A DNA stretch of 64,000 bases from contig NZ_LRSE01000003.1 of the NCBI RefSeq assembly GCF_001634625.1, positions 1 through 64,000 of the forward strand, given 5' to 3'. The DNA comes from Croceicoccus bisphenolivorans. Lineage in GTDB: Bacteria > Pseudomonadota > Alphaproteobacteria > Sphingomonadales > Sphingomonadaceae. The position numbers were made by a program, and so were the translations under genes. Below the pieces are notes generated by a model. That model did no database searches and was not told the DNA's origin. It saw only the letters and a program-made list of their open reading frames with translations. Shown here one piece after another: positions 33,545-42,705 of the stretch (position 1 is the first letter of the stretch; each line of letters opens with the position of its first letter).

Positions 33545-34234
33545 TCACATGCGATAGGCAAGCCCGACGCTTACCACCCACGGATCAAGTTCGTGCTTGG
33601 TGGTCAGCACTTCGACGCCGTCTGCGTCATAGTAGTGCGCGGTTGCATCGATGAAGTACTTCTTGCCATCGACGCTGAGGCCGAGGCCGTTGTCGTTGAG
33701 CTTGAAATCGACGCCGGCCTGAAGGACGAAGCCCAGTTCGTCGTCGATGTCGATGTCCGACACGCCCAGATCCTGCGCGGTCTGGCCGGCCTTGTCCTTC
33801 ACGTAGAGGAAGTAGGTCGGGCCGACGCCGACGTAGGGTTTGAACGGGCCTTCAGTGAAGTGATACTTCGCCGTCACGGTTGCCGGGATCAGATAGATGT
33901 CGTCAACCAGTTGCGCACCAGCCAGACCTTCGGTGCCGGTCACGTTGTGCTTGGTAACGCAGCAATAGGTTTCAAGGCTGACGTTCGGCGTCAGGAAGTA
34001 TTCGAACACGACGGTCGGCACGACATTGTCGTCCGCCTTGGTATTCGGATTTTCCGGCAGCACGTCGACAAGCGCCGGATCTACATAGGGGATACTGGTC
34101 AATTTTCCGTCAGGCAGCACGGCACTGCCCTGCAGCTTGATCTGGATCTTTCCGTCCGGACTGCCGGCATGTGCGGCGCCCGGAATCATGGCCGCGGCCA
34201 TGGCGGCACTGGCGGCAAGAACGAACTTCCTCAT
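33545..34234 (-). CDS. ompW: OmpW-family outer-membrane protein
   Basis: 229 residues. Signal peptide cleaved after AHA, then an eight-strand barrel with OmpW landmarks: PTVVFEYFLTPNVSLE, YCCVTKH, VTAKYHFTEGPFKPYVGVGPTYFLY, and terminal GLAYRM ending in an aromatic/Met residue. OmpW is linked to small hydrophobic or stress-related transport and is often induced under low oxygen. It sits between fnr and cco and is divergent from ccoN. Confidence 0.92.
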   Translation of the reverse strand: MRKFVLAASAAMAAAMIPGAAHAGSPDGKIQIKLQGSAVLPDGKLTSIPYVDPALVDVLPENPNTKADDNVVPTVVFEYFLTPNVSLETYCCVTKHNVTGTEGLAGAQLVDDIYLIPATVTAKYHFTEGPFKPYVGVGPTYFLYVKDKAGQTAQDLGVSDIDIDDELGFVLQAGVDFKLNDNGLGLSVDGKKYFIDATAHYYDADGVEVLTTKHELDPWVVSVGLAYRM

Positions 34235-34250
34235 CGTATTTTCCTCCCTG

Positions 34251-34269
34251 GGGCAGGGTATTCCTGCCC
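34251..34269 (-). promoter_or_regulatory. Hairpin in the ompW 5' leader
   Basis: GGGCAGG / CCTGCCC with a 5-nt loop, ending just upstream of the ompW ribosome-binding site (GGAGG at 34244-34248). It could modulate translation start; it does not fully cover the Shine-Dalgarno sequence. Confidence 0.4.
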
Positions 34270-34502
34270 TTACGGTCTACACTGAAGATTGAACCGATCG
34301 CTTTATAAACAGAGTTAAGAATCCCTGCCTGGCGCGATGAAAGCTCTACATCTTCGGGATTTCATTCGTGAATCGAAGATTTCATCAGAAATTAACTTGA
34401 CTTTAATTACTGAAGAAACCGAATTCGTGAACTATATCCGCCTCGGTAACTTGCCAGTCACTTCGGCATGCATCGATCTGGCAGCGCGGCGTCGGCGCCG
34501 CA

Positions 34503-34516
34503 TTGATCGAACGCAA
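34503..34516 (+). promoter_or_regulatory. FNR-like box upstream of ccoN
   Basis: TTGAT-CGAA-CGCAA matches 8 of 10 defined positions of the FNR/FnrL consensus TTGAT-N4-ATCAA (left half perfect). It is 129 bp upstream of the ccoN GTG, a plausible activator position next to the fnr gene. Confidence 0.5.
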
Positions 34517-34644
34517 AAACAGGAATCCTCATACAAAAGTCTTAGACGACAATCGGTTTGACATGCATCAATGCGAACCGGGCCGCGCAAGACCAAGGGG
34601 GCATCCGGGATCAAACCCTTGGGCTTTTGAGAAAGGGGACGACC

Positions 34645-36300
34645 GTGGAAACGGTTCTCACTCGCGCGGGCATCTGGCTCGTCATATTCATTCTTGCCAT
34701 CGCAGCCATGGGCGCGGCGGCGGATGACGGTTTTGCCGTCCATATGGGCATCGTCGCCATCGCGGCGCTGCTGGCGCTGGGCGTCACGGTAACCCGCACC
34801 GACTATGCGGCGGTTGCCAATGGCATCATCAAGGCGCCCGCCGATCCGTCGCGCTACGATGACGATCCGGTCCGCTGGGGCGTCATCGCCACGGTGTTCT
34901 GGGGCATGGCCGGTTTCGCCGCCGGCCTGTTCATCGCGCTGCAGCTCGCCTACCCGATCCTCAACCTGGAGCCCTGGTTCAACTTCGGACGCCTGCGCCC
35001 GCTGCATACCAGCGCGGTGATCTTCGCGTTCGGCGGCAACGCGCTGATCGCGACGAGCTTCTACATCGTCCAGCGCACCTGCCGCGCACGCCTCGCCTTC
35101 CCCGGCCTCGCCCGCTTCGTCTTCTGGGGCTACCAGCTGTTCATCGTGCTGGCCGCAACCGGCTACCTGATGGGCGTGACGCAGGGCAAGGAATACGCAG
35201 AGCCCGAATGGTACACCGACTGGTGGCTGACGATCGTCTGGGTCGCCTATCTCGCCGTCTTCGTCGGCACGATCGTGAAGCGCAGCGAACCGCACATCTA
35301 CGTGGCCAACTGGTTCTTCCTCGCCTTCATCCTGACAGTTGCGATGCTGCACATCGTCAACAACCTCGACGTGCCGGTCTCGATCACGGGCAGCCGTTCC
35401 TATCCGCTGTTCGCGGGTGTTCAGGGTGCACTGGTGCAGTGGTGGTACGGCCACAACGCGGTGGGCTTCTTCCTGACCGCCGGCTTCCTTGCCATGATGT
35501 ACTACTTCGTGCCGAAGCAGGCCGAACGGCCGGTCTATTCCTACCGCCTGTCGATCATCCACTTCTGGTCGCTGATCTTCCTCTACATCTGGGCAGGTCC
35601 GCACCACCTCCACTACACGGCGCTGCCCGACTGGGCGCAGACGCTGGGCATGGTGTTCTCTGTCATGCTGTGGATGCCCAGCTGGGGCGGTATGATCAAC
35701 GGGTTGATGACGCTTAACGGCGCATGGGACAAGGTCCGCACCGATCCGATCATCCGCATGATGGTGATGTCCCTCGCCTTCTACGGCATGAGCACGTTCG
35801 AAGGCCCGATGATGAGCGTGAAGAGCGTGAACTCGCTCTCCCACTACACCGACTGGACCATCGGGCACGTCCACTCCGGCGCGCTGGGCTGGAACGGGAT
35901 GATCACCTTCGCGGCGATCTACTACCTGACACCGCGCCTGTGGAACCGTGAGCGGCTCTATTCCCTGCGGATGGTGAACTGGCACTTCTGGCTCGCGACG
36001 GCAGGCATCGTCTTCTACGCCGCGTCGATGTGGGTTGCCGGTATCACGCAGGGGCTGATGTGGCGCGAATACGGCGCTGACGGCTACCTGGTGAACTCCT
36101 TCGCCGAAACGGTCGCCGCGCTGCACCCGATGTTCGTCCTGCGCGCATTCGGCGGGATCCTGTACCTGACGGGCGCGGTCATCATGGTCGTCAACGTCTG
36201 GGCCACCATCGCGGGCAAGCTGCGCACGGAAAAGCCGATGAACGATGCCGCCTACGACGCCGAAGCGGACCGTCCGCTCGTTCCGGCAATGGCAAACTGA
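34645..36300 (+). CDS. ccoN: cbb3-type cytochrome c oxidase subunit I
   Basis: About 551 residues, ~12-14 membrane helices. Contains the haem b / CuB ligand region [29 protein letters not shown] and [22 protein letters not shown] (landmark HVHSGALGW). Catalytic O2-reducing subunit of the high-affinity oxidase. The GTG start at 34645 is preceded by AAAGGGGAC at good spacing; an upstream TTG would add 29 polar residues. Followed by ccoO after 11 bp. Confidence 0.95.
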   Translation: METVLTRAGIWLVIFILAIAAMGAAADDGFAVHMGIVAIAALLALGVTVTRTDYAAVANGIIKAPADPSRYDDDPVRWGVIATVFWGMAGFAAGLFIALQLAYPILNLEPWFNFGRLRPLHTSAVIFAFGGNALIATSFYIVQRTCRARLAFPGLARFVFWGYQLFIVLAATGYLMGVTQGKEYAEPEWYTDWWLTIVWVAYLAVFVGTIVKRSEPHIYVANWFFLAFILTVAMLHIVNNLDVPVSITGSRSYPLFAGVQGALVQWWYGHNAVGFFLTAGFLAMMYYFVPKQAERPVYSYRLSIIHFWSLIFLYIWAGPHHLHYTALPDWAQTLGMVFSVMLWMPSWGGMINGLMTLNGAWDKVRTDPIIRMMVMSLAFYGMSTFEGPMMSVKSVNSLSHYTDWTIGHVHSGALGWNGMITFAAIYYLTPRLWNRERLYSLRMVNWHFWLATAGIVFYAASMWVAGITQGLMWREYGADGYLVNSFAETVAALHPMFVLRAFGGILYLTGAVIMVVNVWATIAGKLRTEKPMNDAAYDAEADRPLVPAMAN

Positions 36301-36311
36301 GGGTTAGCGCC

Positions 36312-37061
36312 ATGAGCATGACCGAAAAGCACAAGAAGCTTGAGAAGAACGTCACCCTGCTGGGCGTCGCGGCTTTCGCCACCGTCACCATCGGCGGACT
36401 GGTAGAAATCGCCCCGCTGTTCTGGATCGACAACACGATCGAGAAGGTGGAGGGCATGCGTCCCTACACCCCGCTGGAGCAGGCAGGGCGCGACATCTAT
36501 GTCCGCGAAGGCTGCTACGTGTGCCACAGCCAGATGATCCGCCCCTTCCGCGACGAGGTCGAACGCTATGGCCACTACAGCCTTGCCGCGGAATCGATGT
36601 ACGACCACCCGTTCCAGTGGGGGTCGAAGCGGACGGGGCCCGACCTTGCCCGCGTCGGCGGACGCTATTCCGACGAATGGCACGTCCAGCACCTCAAGAA
36701 TCCGCAGTCCGTGGTGCCCGAAAGCGTGATGCCGCAATACGGCTTCCTGGCCGAAACGCCGCTGCACGTGAAGGACATGGAGGCAAACCTGACCGCCCTG
36801 TCGCGGGTCGGCGTGCCCTATACCGACGCGCAGATCGAAAATGCGGATGCCGACATGAAGGCACAGGCCAATCCCGATGCCGATACGGCAGGCCTCGCCG
36901 AACGCTACGGCGACAGGGTCAACTTGCGCGATTTCGACGGCAAGCCGGCAAAGCTGACGGAGATGGATGCACTGATCGCCTACCTGCAGGTGCTGGGCAC
37001 GATGGTCGACGTCAACGCCGCAGCTGCGGAAGAGGAACTGGCCACGGAGAAGGGTCGATGA
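36312..37061 (+). CDS. ccoO: cbb3-type cytochrome c oxidase subunit II (mono-haem)
   Basis: 249 residues. N-terminal anchor (~15-37), c-type haem motif C-Y-V-C-H near residue 68 ([15 protein letters not shown]), and a long periplasmic part with the axial Met region ([11 protein letters not shown]). Electron transfer from CcoP to CcoN. Stop overlaps the ccoQ ATG (ATGA). Confidence 0.95.
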   Translation: MSMTEKHKKLEKNVTLLGVAAFATVTIGGLVEIAPLFWIDNTIEKVEGMRPYTPLEQAGRDIYVREGCYVCHSQMIRPFRDEVERYGHYSLAAESMYDHPFQWGSKRTGPDLARVGGRYSDEWHVQHLKNPQSVVPESVMPQYGFLAETPLHVKDMEANLTALSRVGVPYTDAQIENADADMKAQANPDADTAGLAERYGDRVNLRDFDGKPAKLTEMDALIAYLQVLGTMVDVNAAAAEEELATEKGR

Positions 37062-37228
37062 GCGATCACTCCATCTACGACATGCTGCGGCATCTGGCCG
37101 ACAGCTGGGGCCTGCTCATCATGATGCTCGCCTTTCTCGTCCTCGTCGCCTGGCCCTTCCGGCCGGGCGCACGGGCCAAGAACGAGGAAGCGGCGACCAT
37201 GATCTTCAAGGACGAGAACGATGGCTGA
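37058..37228 (+). CDS. ccoQ: cbb3-type cytochrome c oxidase subunit CcoQ
   Basis: 56 residues, one membrane helix ([16 protein letters not shown]) and a polar tail ending in DENDG. Typical CcoQ/FixQ, which stabilises the complex. Overlaps ccoO by 4 bp and ccoP by 8 bp. Confidence 0.9.
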   Translation: MSDHSIYDMLRHLADSWGLLIMMLAFLVLVAWPFRPGARAKNEEAATMIFKDENDG

Positions 37229-38156
37229 CAAGAGACTGGACGAAGCCACCAACACCGAAACCGTCGGCCACGAGTGGGACGGGATCGAGGAACTGAACAC
37301 CCCGCTGCCGCGCTGGTGGTTGTGGACGTTCTATGCCACGATCGTCTTCTCGATCGGCTATGTCGTCGCCTATCCGGCGATCCCGATGGTCTCCAAAGGG
37401 ACCGAAGGGATGCTTGGCTGGACCAGCCGCGGCGATCTGGCCAAGGATATCAAGGCGACCAGCGACAAGCGTTCCGAACTTGTTGCCGCCCTCGCCCAGA
37501 CGCCGATCGAACGGCTGGACCCCGACAGCGACCTGATGCGCGCGGCAGTCGCGGGCGGCCGGGCGGCCTTCAAGGTCAACTGCGTCCAGTGCCACGGCGC
37601 GGGCGCGGCAGGATCGAAAGGGTATCCCAACCTCAACGACGACGACTGGCTGTGGGGCGGCGACCTCAAGGCGATCCACCAGACGCTGGAACACGGCATC
37701 CGCCAGCCGGGCGACGACCAGACCCGCTTCAGCCAGATGCCCGCCTTTGGCCGCGACGGCATCCTGAGCGCAGCCGAAATTGCCGACGTCGTCAGCCATG
37801 TCCGCACGCTGTCCGACCTCGAACCGAAAAGCGCGGCTTCGCAGCGCGGCGCAGTGACGTTCGAGACGCAATGTTCGATCTGCCACGGCCCGTCGGGCGA
37901 AGGCATGCGCGAATTCGGTGCGCCGAACCTTGCCGATGCCATCTGGCTTTATGGCAGCAGCCGCGACGATGTGACCGCCACCGTGACCAACGCCCGCTAC
38001 GGCATGATGCCGGCGTGGGGGCAGCGGCTCGATCCGGTGACGGTGAAGATGCTGGCGGCCTATGTCCACTCGCTGGGCGGCGGCGAGAACTTCGTCGAAC
38101 AGGCGGCGGAGGCGAATGCCGAACCTGCGGAGCAAGAGACAGATGCAACCAACTGA
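37221..38156 (+). CDS. ccoP: cbb3-type cytochrome c oxidase subunit III (di-haem)
   Basis: 311 residues. N-terminal cytoplasmic part and a membrane helix (WLWTFYATIVFSIGYVVAY), then two cytochrome c domains with CxxCH near residues 119 (CVQCHG) and 216 (CSICHG). Electron entry subunit. Ends inside the ccoG start region (14-bp overlap). Confidence 0.95.
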   Translation: MADKRLDEATNTETVGHEWDGIEELNTPLPRWWLWTFYATIVFSIGYVVAYPAIPMVSKGTEGMLGWTSRGDLAKDIKATSDKRSELVAALAQTPIERLDPDSDLMRAAVAGGRAAFKVNCVQCHGAGAAGSKGYPNLNDDDWLWGGDLKAIHQTLEHGIRQPGDDQTRFSQMPAFGRDGILSAAEIADVVSHVRTLSDLEPKSAASQRGAVTFETQCSICHGPSGEGMREFGAPNLADAIWLYGSSRDDVTATVTNARYGMMPAWGQRLDPVTVKMLAAYVHSLGGGENFVEQAAEANAEPAEQETDATN

Positions 38157-39675
38157 TCGCAACCAGCCGGACCCCCTCCCGGAAAGCGATCTGCTGGAGC
38201 ATGCACGGGCGGAGGATGGTGCGAAGGCTATGAAGCCTTCCACGCCTCCCCCTGCCGTCCCGCCCGTCTCGCTCTACGAAAAGCATACGACGGTCCATCC
38301 CAAGCGCATCGACGGCCCGTTCCGCCGCTTCAAGTGGCTGGTAATGGTCCTGACGCTGGGCATCTACTACGGCACGCCCTGGCTGCGCTGGGATCGCGGG
38401 GCCTATGCGCCGGATCAGGCGGTGCTGATCGATCTGGCGAACCGCCGCTTCTACATGTTCGATATCGAGATTTGGCCGCACGAGTTCTATTTCGTGGCAG
38501 GCCTGCTGATCATGGCGGGGATCGGCCTGTTCCTCGTCACCAGCGCGGTCGGGCGCGCATGGTGCGGCTATGCCTGCCCGCAAACTGTGTGGACCGACCT
38601 GTTCCAGCATGTCGACCGCTTCGTCGATGGCGACCGCAATGCGCGGATGCGGCTGGACAAGGCACCGTGGAGCGCGGGGAAGATCGCCCGCCGCTTCTGG
38701 AAGTGGTCGATCTACCTCGTCATCGCATTCTGGACCGGCGGTGCATGGATCATGTACTTCGCCGACGCGCCCACCCTTACCCGCGATTTCTGGGCCGGAA
38801 ACGCGGCCCCGGTCGCCTATGCCACTGTCGCGGTGCTGACCGGCACCACGTTCTGGCTGGGCGGCTTCATGCGCGAGCAGGTGTGCGTCTACATGTGCCC
38901 GTGGCCGCGCATCCAGACCGCGATGCTGGATGAAAAATCGCTGATCGTCACGTACAAGGACTGGCGCGGCGAACCGCGCGGCAGCCTGAAAAAGTCGCAG
39001 AAGAACCCGGATCAGTTCGGCGACTGCGTCGATTGCAACCAGTGCGTCGCGGTCTGCCCCACCGGCATCGACATTCGCGAAGGGCCGCAGATCGGCTGCA
39101 TCACTTGCGCGCTGTGCATCGATGCCTGCGACCGGGTGATGAAGGAAGTCGGCCGCCCGCGCGGGCTGATCGACTATGCCACGCTGGAAGATTGCGAGCG
39201 GGAGGCGGCAGGGGCCGAACCGCGCCCCGTGTGGAAGACGCTGACCCACCCGCGCACGCTGATCTATTTCGGCGTCTGGTCGGCCATCGGCGTGGCTCTG
39301 CTGTTCGCACTGGGCACGAGGGAGAGGACCGGCATCACGGTCCAGCCGGACCGCAATCCGCCCTACATGCTGATGAGTGACGGATCGGTGCGCAACAGCT
39401 ATACTGTGAAGCTGCGCAACATGCAGTCGCGCCCGCGCGAGATGGAACTGTCTCTGACTGGCCTGCCCGGCGCGAAAATGTGGACCGACGACATGTCGAA
39501 GGACGGGGCGGCCCGTACGATCACGCGCGAAGTTGCCGCCGACGTGGCCCTGCCCTTGCGGGTCTACGTCGTCGCCCCACGCGGTACGGGACGGCAGGAA
39601 TTCCACTTCGTGGTGACGTCGCCCGAAGGGGAAAGCGACCAGAGCGAAACGGGCTTCAACGCCCCCGAGCAATAG
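38143..39675 (+). CDS. ccoG: CcoG/FixG iron-sulfur protein for cbb3 oxidase assembly
   Basis: About 510 residues. Membrane helices at ~65-85, ~115-140, ~190-225 and ~372-390; CxxxC-type motif WCGYACPQTVW; two [4Fe-4S] clusters CVDCNQCVAVCPTG and CITCALCIDACD near residues 294-325; C-terminal Ig-like periplasmic domain (FixG C). Believed to reduce Cu(II) to Cu(I) for CuB loading. ATG at 38143 with GAGCAAGAG upstream. Confidence 0.93.
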   Translation: MQPTDRNQPDPLPESDLLEHARAEDGAKAMKPSTPPPAVPPVSLYEKHTTVHPKRIDGPFRRFKWLVMVLTLGIYYGTPWLRWDRGAYAPDQAVLIDLANRRFYMFDIEIWPHEFYFVAGLLIMAGIGLFLVTSAVGRAWCGYACPQTVWTDLFQHVDRFVDGDRNARMRLDKAPWSAGKIARRFWKWSIYLVIAFWTGGAWIMYFADAPTLTRDFWAGNAAPVAYATVAVLTGTTFWLGGFMREQVCVYMCPWPRIQTAMLDEKSLIVTYKDWRGEPRGSLKKSQKNPDQFGDCVDCNQCVAVCPTGIDIREGPQIGCITCALCIDACDRVMKEVGRPRGLIDYATLEDCEREAAGAEPRPVWKTLTHPRTLIYFGVWSAIGVALLFALGTRERTGITVQPDRNPPYMLMSDGSVRNSYTVKLRNMQSRPREMELSLTGLPGAKMWTDDMSKDGAARTITREVAADVALPLRVYVVAPRGTGRQEFHFVVTSPEGESDQSETGFNAPEQ

Positions 39676-39685
39676 GACGAAAACG

Positions 39686-40162
39686 ATGACGCATTCCGCC
39701 CCCCGGAAGGCCCGTTTCACCGGCAAGCACATGACCGCGATCCTTGTTTGCGGGTTCGGGGTCGTAGTCGCGGTAAACTTCACGATGGCCGCGCTCGCCA
39801 GTAGCAGTTTCGGCGGCGTGGTGGTCGAAAATTCCTATGTCGCCAGCCAGGAATTCAACAACTGGCTGGACAAGGCGGAAGCCTCCAACGCGCTCGGCTA
39901 CACCGTCGATGCCGCGCGCAACGCCGACGGCAAGATCGCGCTGACCACCAGCGGCGTACCGGTGGGCGCGCAAGTCACCGCAACCGCCCGCCATCCGCTT
40001 GGCCACCAGCCGGACCGTGCACTCGTCTTCGTCTACGGCTCCGACGGGAAATGGACCAGCACCTCGGCCCTGCCCGAAGATCGCTGGACCTTGCGCATCG
40101 CGATAGACGCGAACGGCAGCGAATGGCGCGGAGAGCGCGGGCTGACGAGAACGGGGCCATGA
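39686..40162 (+). CDS. ccoH: FixH family protein
   Basis: 158 residues. One N-terminal membrane helix (MTAILVCGFGVVVAVNFTMAALA) and a periplasmic Ig-like domain; motif SYVASQEFNNWLDKAEAS is typical of FixH. Works with CcoI in oxidase assembly. Stop overlaps the ccoI start (ATGA). Confidence 0.9.
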   Translation: MTHSAPRKARFTGKHMTAILVCGFGVVVAVNFTMAALASSSFGGVVVENSYVASQEFNNWLDKAEASNALGYTVDAARNADGKIALTTSGVPVGAQVTATARHPLGHQPDRALVFVYGSDGKWTSTSALPEDRWTLRIAIDANGSEWRGERGLTRTGP

Positions 40163-42309
40163 ACGCGCCGGTCGCCACTACTGCGATGACTGCCGACCCT
40201 TGTGTCGACAGCCGGTTCACAGTGCCGAGCATCCGCTGCGCAGGTTGCATCTCAAAGATCGAGCGCGGCCTTGTACAAGTGCCGGGCGTCGCCACCGCGC
40301 GGGTGAACTTTTCGGCCAAGCGCGTCGCGGTCAGCCACGCGCCGAATCTCACTGACGCGCAGATCATCGATGCACTCGCGCACCTTGGCTTCGAAGCACA
40401 GCCGATGGCGGAAAACCCGCTGGCCCGCGACGACGCCGAGACCAAGCGCCTGCTGCGCGCGCTGGCCGTGGCGGGTTTTGCCATGATGAATATCATGCTG
40501 CTCTCGGTCGCGGTCTGGTCGGGCGCGGACGGGATCACGAAGGAAATGTTCCACTGGCTGTCGGCGGCAATCGCCTTGCCCGCTGTCGCCTATGCCGGTC
40601 GTCCGTTCTTCTCGTCCGCATGGATGGCACTGAAGTTTCGCGGCACCAACATGGACGTGCCGATCTCCATCGGCGTGCTGCTGGCAACGGGGATGAGCGC
40701 CTACGAAGTGCTGACCGGCGGCGAACACGCCTATTTCGACGGCGCGGTCATGCTGCTGTTCTTCCTGCTGGCAGGCCGCGTGCTGGATGCAATGATGCGC
40801 GATCGGGCACGGTCGGGCATTGCCTCGCTGCTGGGCCGCATGGGTCGCGGCGCGCAAGTCGCCTATCCCGACGGCGAAACCCGCTGGGTGGCGGCAGAAG
40901 ACCTCGCCCCCGGCATGGAAATGCAAGTCGCTGCGGGTGAGGCACTGGCAGCCGACGGCGTGATCCTGTCGGGCACCAGCAGCTTCGACCGGTCGATGCT
41001 GACCGGCGAAAGCGCACCGGAAGTGGCCGCAACCGGCGATACCGTTCATGCGGGCACGATAAACCTGCTCGCCCCCGTCACCGTGCGCGTAACCGCCGCT
41101 GCCGAAGATACCGCCATCGCCGACATCGCGCGGCTGATGGACGAGGCAGGGCAATCGCGCAGCCGCTATGTCCGCGTCGCCGATCGCGCGGCGCGGCTAT
41201 ACGCGCCCGCCGTCCATTCGCTGGCGGCGCTGACCTTCGTCGGCTGGATGCTGGCGGGCGCGGGCGTGCACCAGTCGCTGCTGATCGCCATCGCGGTCCT
41301 GATCATCACGTGCCCTTGCGCCCTGGGCCTAGCGGTTCCGGCTGCGCAAGTCGTGGCGGCGGGCGCACTGATGAAGCATGGCCTGCTGATCAAGGACGGC
41401 AGCGCGCTGGAACGGCTGGCAGAGGCGGATCATGCCCTCCTCGACAAGACCGGCACGCTGACCGTCGGCCGCCCCCGTCCGGTATCGGTGACGACGCTGT
41501 CGCAGGAAGACCGTGGCATCGCGCTCGCTCTTGCCCAAAGCAGCCGCCACCCGCTGAGCAAGGGCCTTGCCGTCGCCCTGCGCGAGGCCGGGGTAACGCC
41601 CCTTCCCGTCAGCGACATTGCCGAAACGCCGGGCGAAGGCCTGCGCGGCATGTTCGAAGGGCAGGAAGTCGGCCTGCTGCGCCCCGAGGCCACGGCATCG
41701 GGTATGTCAGTCGCCTATTGCAGAGGCGATGCCACGACCGTGATCCCGTTTACCGATCCATGGCGCATCGATGCCGAAGCCACGATCGACGCACTGGCGG
41801 GGCTCGGCATTCCCGGCGCAATAGCATCAGGCGACGCAAGCGAGGCCGTGGCGCAAGCGGCAGTAACATTCGGCATCCCTGCGCAAGGCGGGATGAGCCC
41901 TGCGGACAAGCTGGCCGAACTGGAACGGCGTCGGGGTGCCGGACAGAAAGTGCTGATGGTCGGCGACGGGCTGAACGACGGCCCCGCTCTTGCCGCGGCC
42001 CATGTCTCCATCGCACCGGGCGGTGCCAGCGACGTCAGCCAGCAGGCAGCGGACGCAGTGTTCGTCGGCGATGCGCTGATGCCGGTCGCCCTTGCCGTTC
42101 GCGTCGCGCGCACGACGATGCGAACCGTGCGGCAGAACTTCGCGATGGCGGTGATCTACAACCTGCTCGCCGTGCCGGTCGCGGTCATGGGCTATGTCAC
42201 GCCGATGATTGCCGCCATCGCGATGTCGCTGTCTTCGCTGATCGTCGTCGGCAATTCGCTGTTGCTGGCCCGCGCGGCAAAGGCTCGCGTGGCAGGGAGC
42301 GGAAAGTGA
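40159..42309 (+). CDS. ccoI: Copper-exporting P1B-type ATPase of the cbb3 cluster
   Basis: 716 residues. N-terminal heavy-metal-binding domain with C27-A-G-C30, eight membrane helices, TGES loop (MLTGESAPE), CPC metal motif (ITCPCALGLAVP, Cys ~384/386), phosphorylation site DKTGTLT (~429) and MVGDGLNDGPAL. Exports copper to the periplasm for CuB of CcoN. GTGA overlap with ccoS. Confidence 0.95.
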   Translation: MNAPVATTAMTADPCVDSRFTVPSIRCAGCISKIERGLVQVPGVATARVNFSAKRVAVSHAPNLTDAQIIDALAHLGFEAQPMAENPLARDDAETKRLLRALAVAGFAMMNIMLLSVAVWSGADGITKEMFHWLSAAIALPAVAYAGRPFFSSAWMALKFRGTNMDVPISIGVLLATGMSAYEVLTGGEHAYFDGAVMLLFFLLAGRVLDAMMRDRARSGIASLLGRMGRGAQVAYPDGETRWVAAEDLAPGMEMQVAAGEALAADGVILSGTSSFDRSMLTGESAPEVAATGDTVHAGTINLLAPVTVRVTAAAEDTAIADIARLMDEAGQSRSRYVRVADRAARLYAPAVHSLAALTFVGWMLAGAGVHQSLLIAIAVLIITCPCALGLAVPAAQVVAAGALMKHGLLIKDGSALERLAEADHALLDKTGTLTVGRPRPVSVTTLSQEDRGIALALAQSSRHPLSKGLAVALREAGVTPLPVSDIAETPGEGLRGMFEGQEVGLLRPEATASGMSVAYCRGDATTVIPFTDPWRIDAEATIDALAGLGIPGAIASGDASEAVAQAAVTFGIPAQGGMSPADKLAELERRRGAGQKVLMVGDGLNDGPALAAAHVSIAPGGASDVSQQAADAVFVGDALMPVALAVRVARTTMRTVRQNFAMAVIYNLLAVPVAVMGYVTPMIAAIAMSLSSLIVVGNSLLLARAAKARVAGSGK

Positions 42310-42455
42310 ACGGGCTGATCTTCCTCATTCCCGTTGCGCTCGGCATGGGCGGTCTCGGCCTCGCCGCGTTCTTCTGGGCGATGCGCAGTGGCCAGTTCGA
42401 GGATCTGGACGGCGCGGCGCAGCGCATCCTGATCGAGGAGGAGGAAGACCAGTGA
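42306..42455 (+). CDS. ccoS: cbb3 oxidase maturation protein CcoS
   Basis: 49 residues: one helix (LIFLIPVALGMGGLGLAAFFWAM), then SGQFEDLDGAAQRIL and an acidic tail. Classic CcoS, needed for cofactor insertion. GTG start; GTGA overlaps on both sides, so it is coupled to ccoI and to the next small gene. Confidence 0.92.
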   Translation: MNGLIFLIPVALGMGGLGLAAFFWAMRSGQFEDLDGAAQRILIEEEEDQ

Positions 42456-42670
42456 ACGGCCTCCTCACCTCGCTGGCCGCAGTGGCATTGTTGCCCGCCG
42501 TGACCGGTATGCCGCCTAAGGATGCGGAGCGGAGCATCATCGTCTCGCTCTGCGCGGGCGGCACGATGGCGCTGCCCGTCGGCGACGCCCTGCCCGATCG
42601 CGGCACCACGCCGTGCTGCGCCAAGGGCTGCCGCACGAAACGCCGCAAGCTCCTTGATCGAGCGCAATGA
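42452..42670 (+). CDS. Small Cys-containing protein coupled to ccoS
   Basis: 72 residues, GTG start overlapping the ccoS stop (GTGA). Short hydrophobic N-terminus (LLTSLAAVALLPAVTG), a central SLCAGGTMALPVGD segment and a basic C-terminus with CCAKGCR. I do not recognise a family. The coupling to ccoS and the Cys residues suggest a role in oxidase biogenesis or metal handling, but this is inference. Could be exported or membrane-associated. Confidence 0.65.
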   Translation: MNGLLTSLAAVALLPAVTGMPPKDAERSIIVSLCAGGTMALPVGDALPDRGTTPCCAKGCRTKRRKLLDRAQ

Positions 42671-42705
42671 TCGGCTGACCGCCGCGCATTAGGATCGGAC
42701 CCGTG

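Larger units (their letters stand above)
34235..34644. other. Divergent promoter region between ompW and ccoN
   Basis: 410 bp without a supported gene. Contains the ompW leader hairpin (34251-34269), an AATTAA / TTAATT inverted repeat with a 7-bp spacer (34390-34408), and an FNR-like box at 34503-34516. An A/T-rich stretch at 34330-34440 is the most promoter-like part. Confidence 0.5.

Noticed and set aside
34337-34561. 74-codon frame between ompW and ccoN
   Set aside because: No ribosome-binding site or family pattern, and it crosses the FNR-like box and probable ccoN promoter.
34432-36126. Open frame antisense to ccoN
   Set aside because: Shadow of a well-supported oxidase gene.
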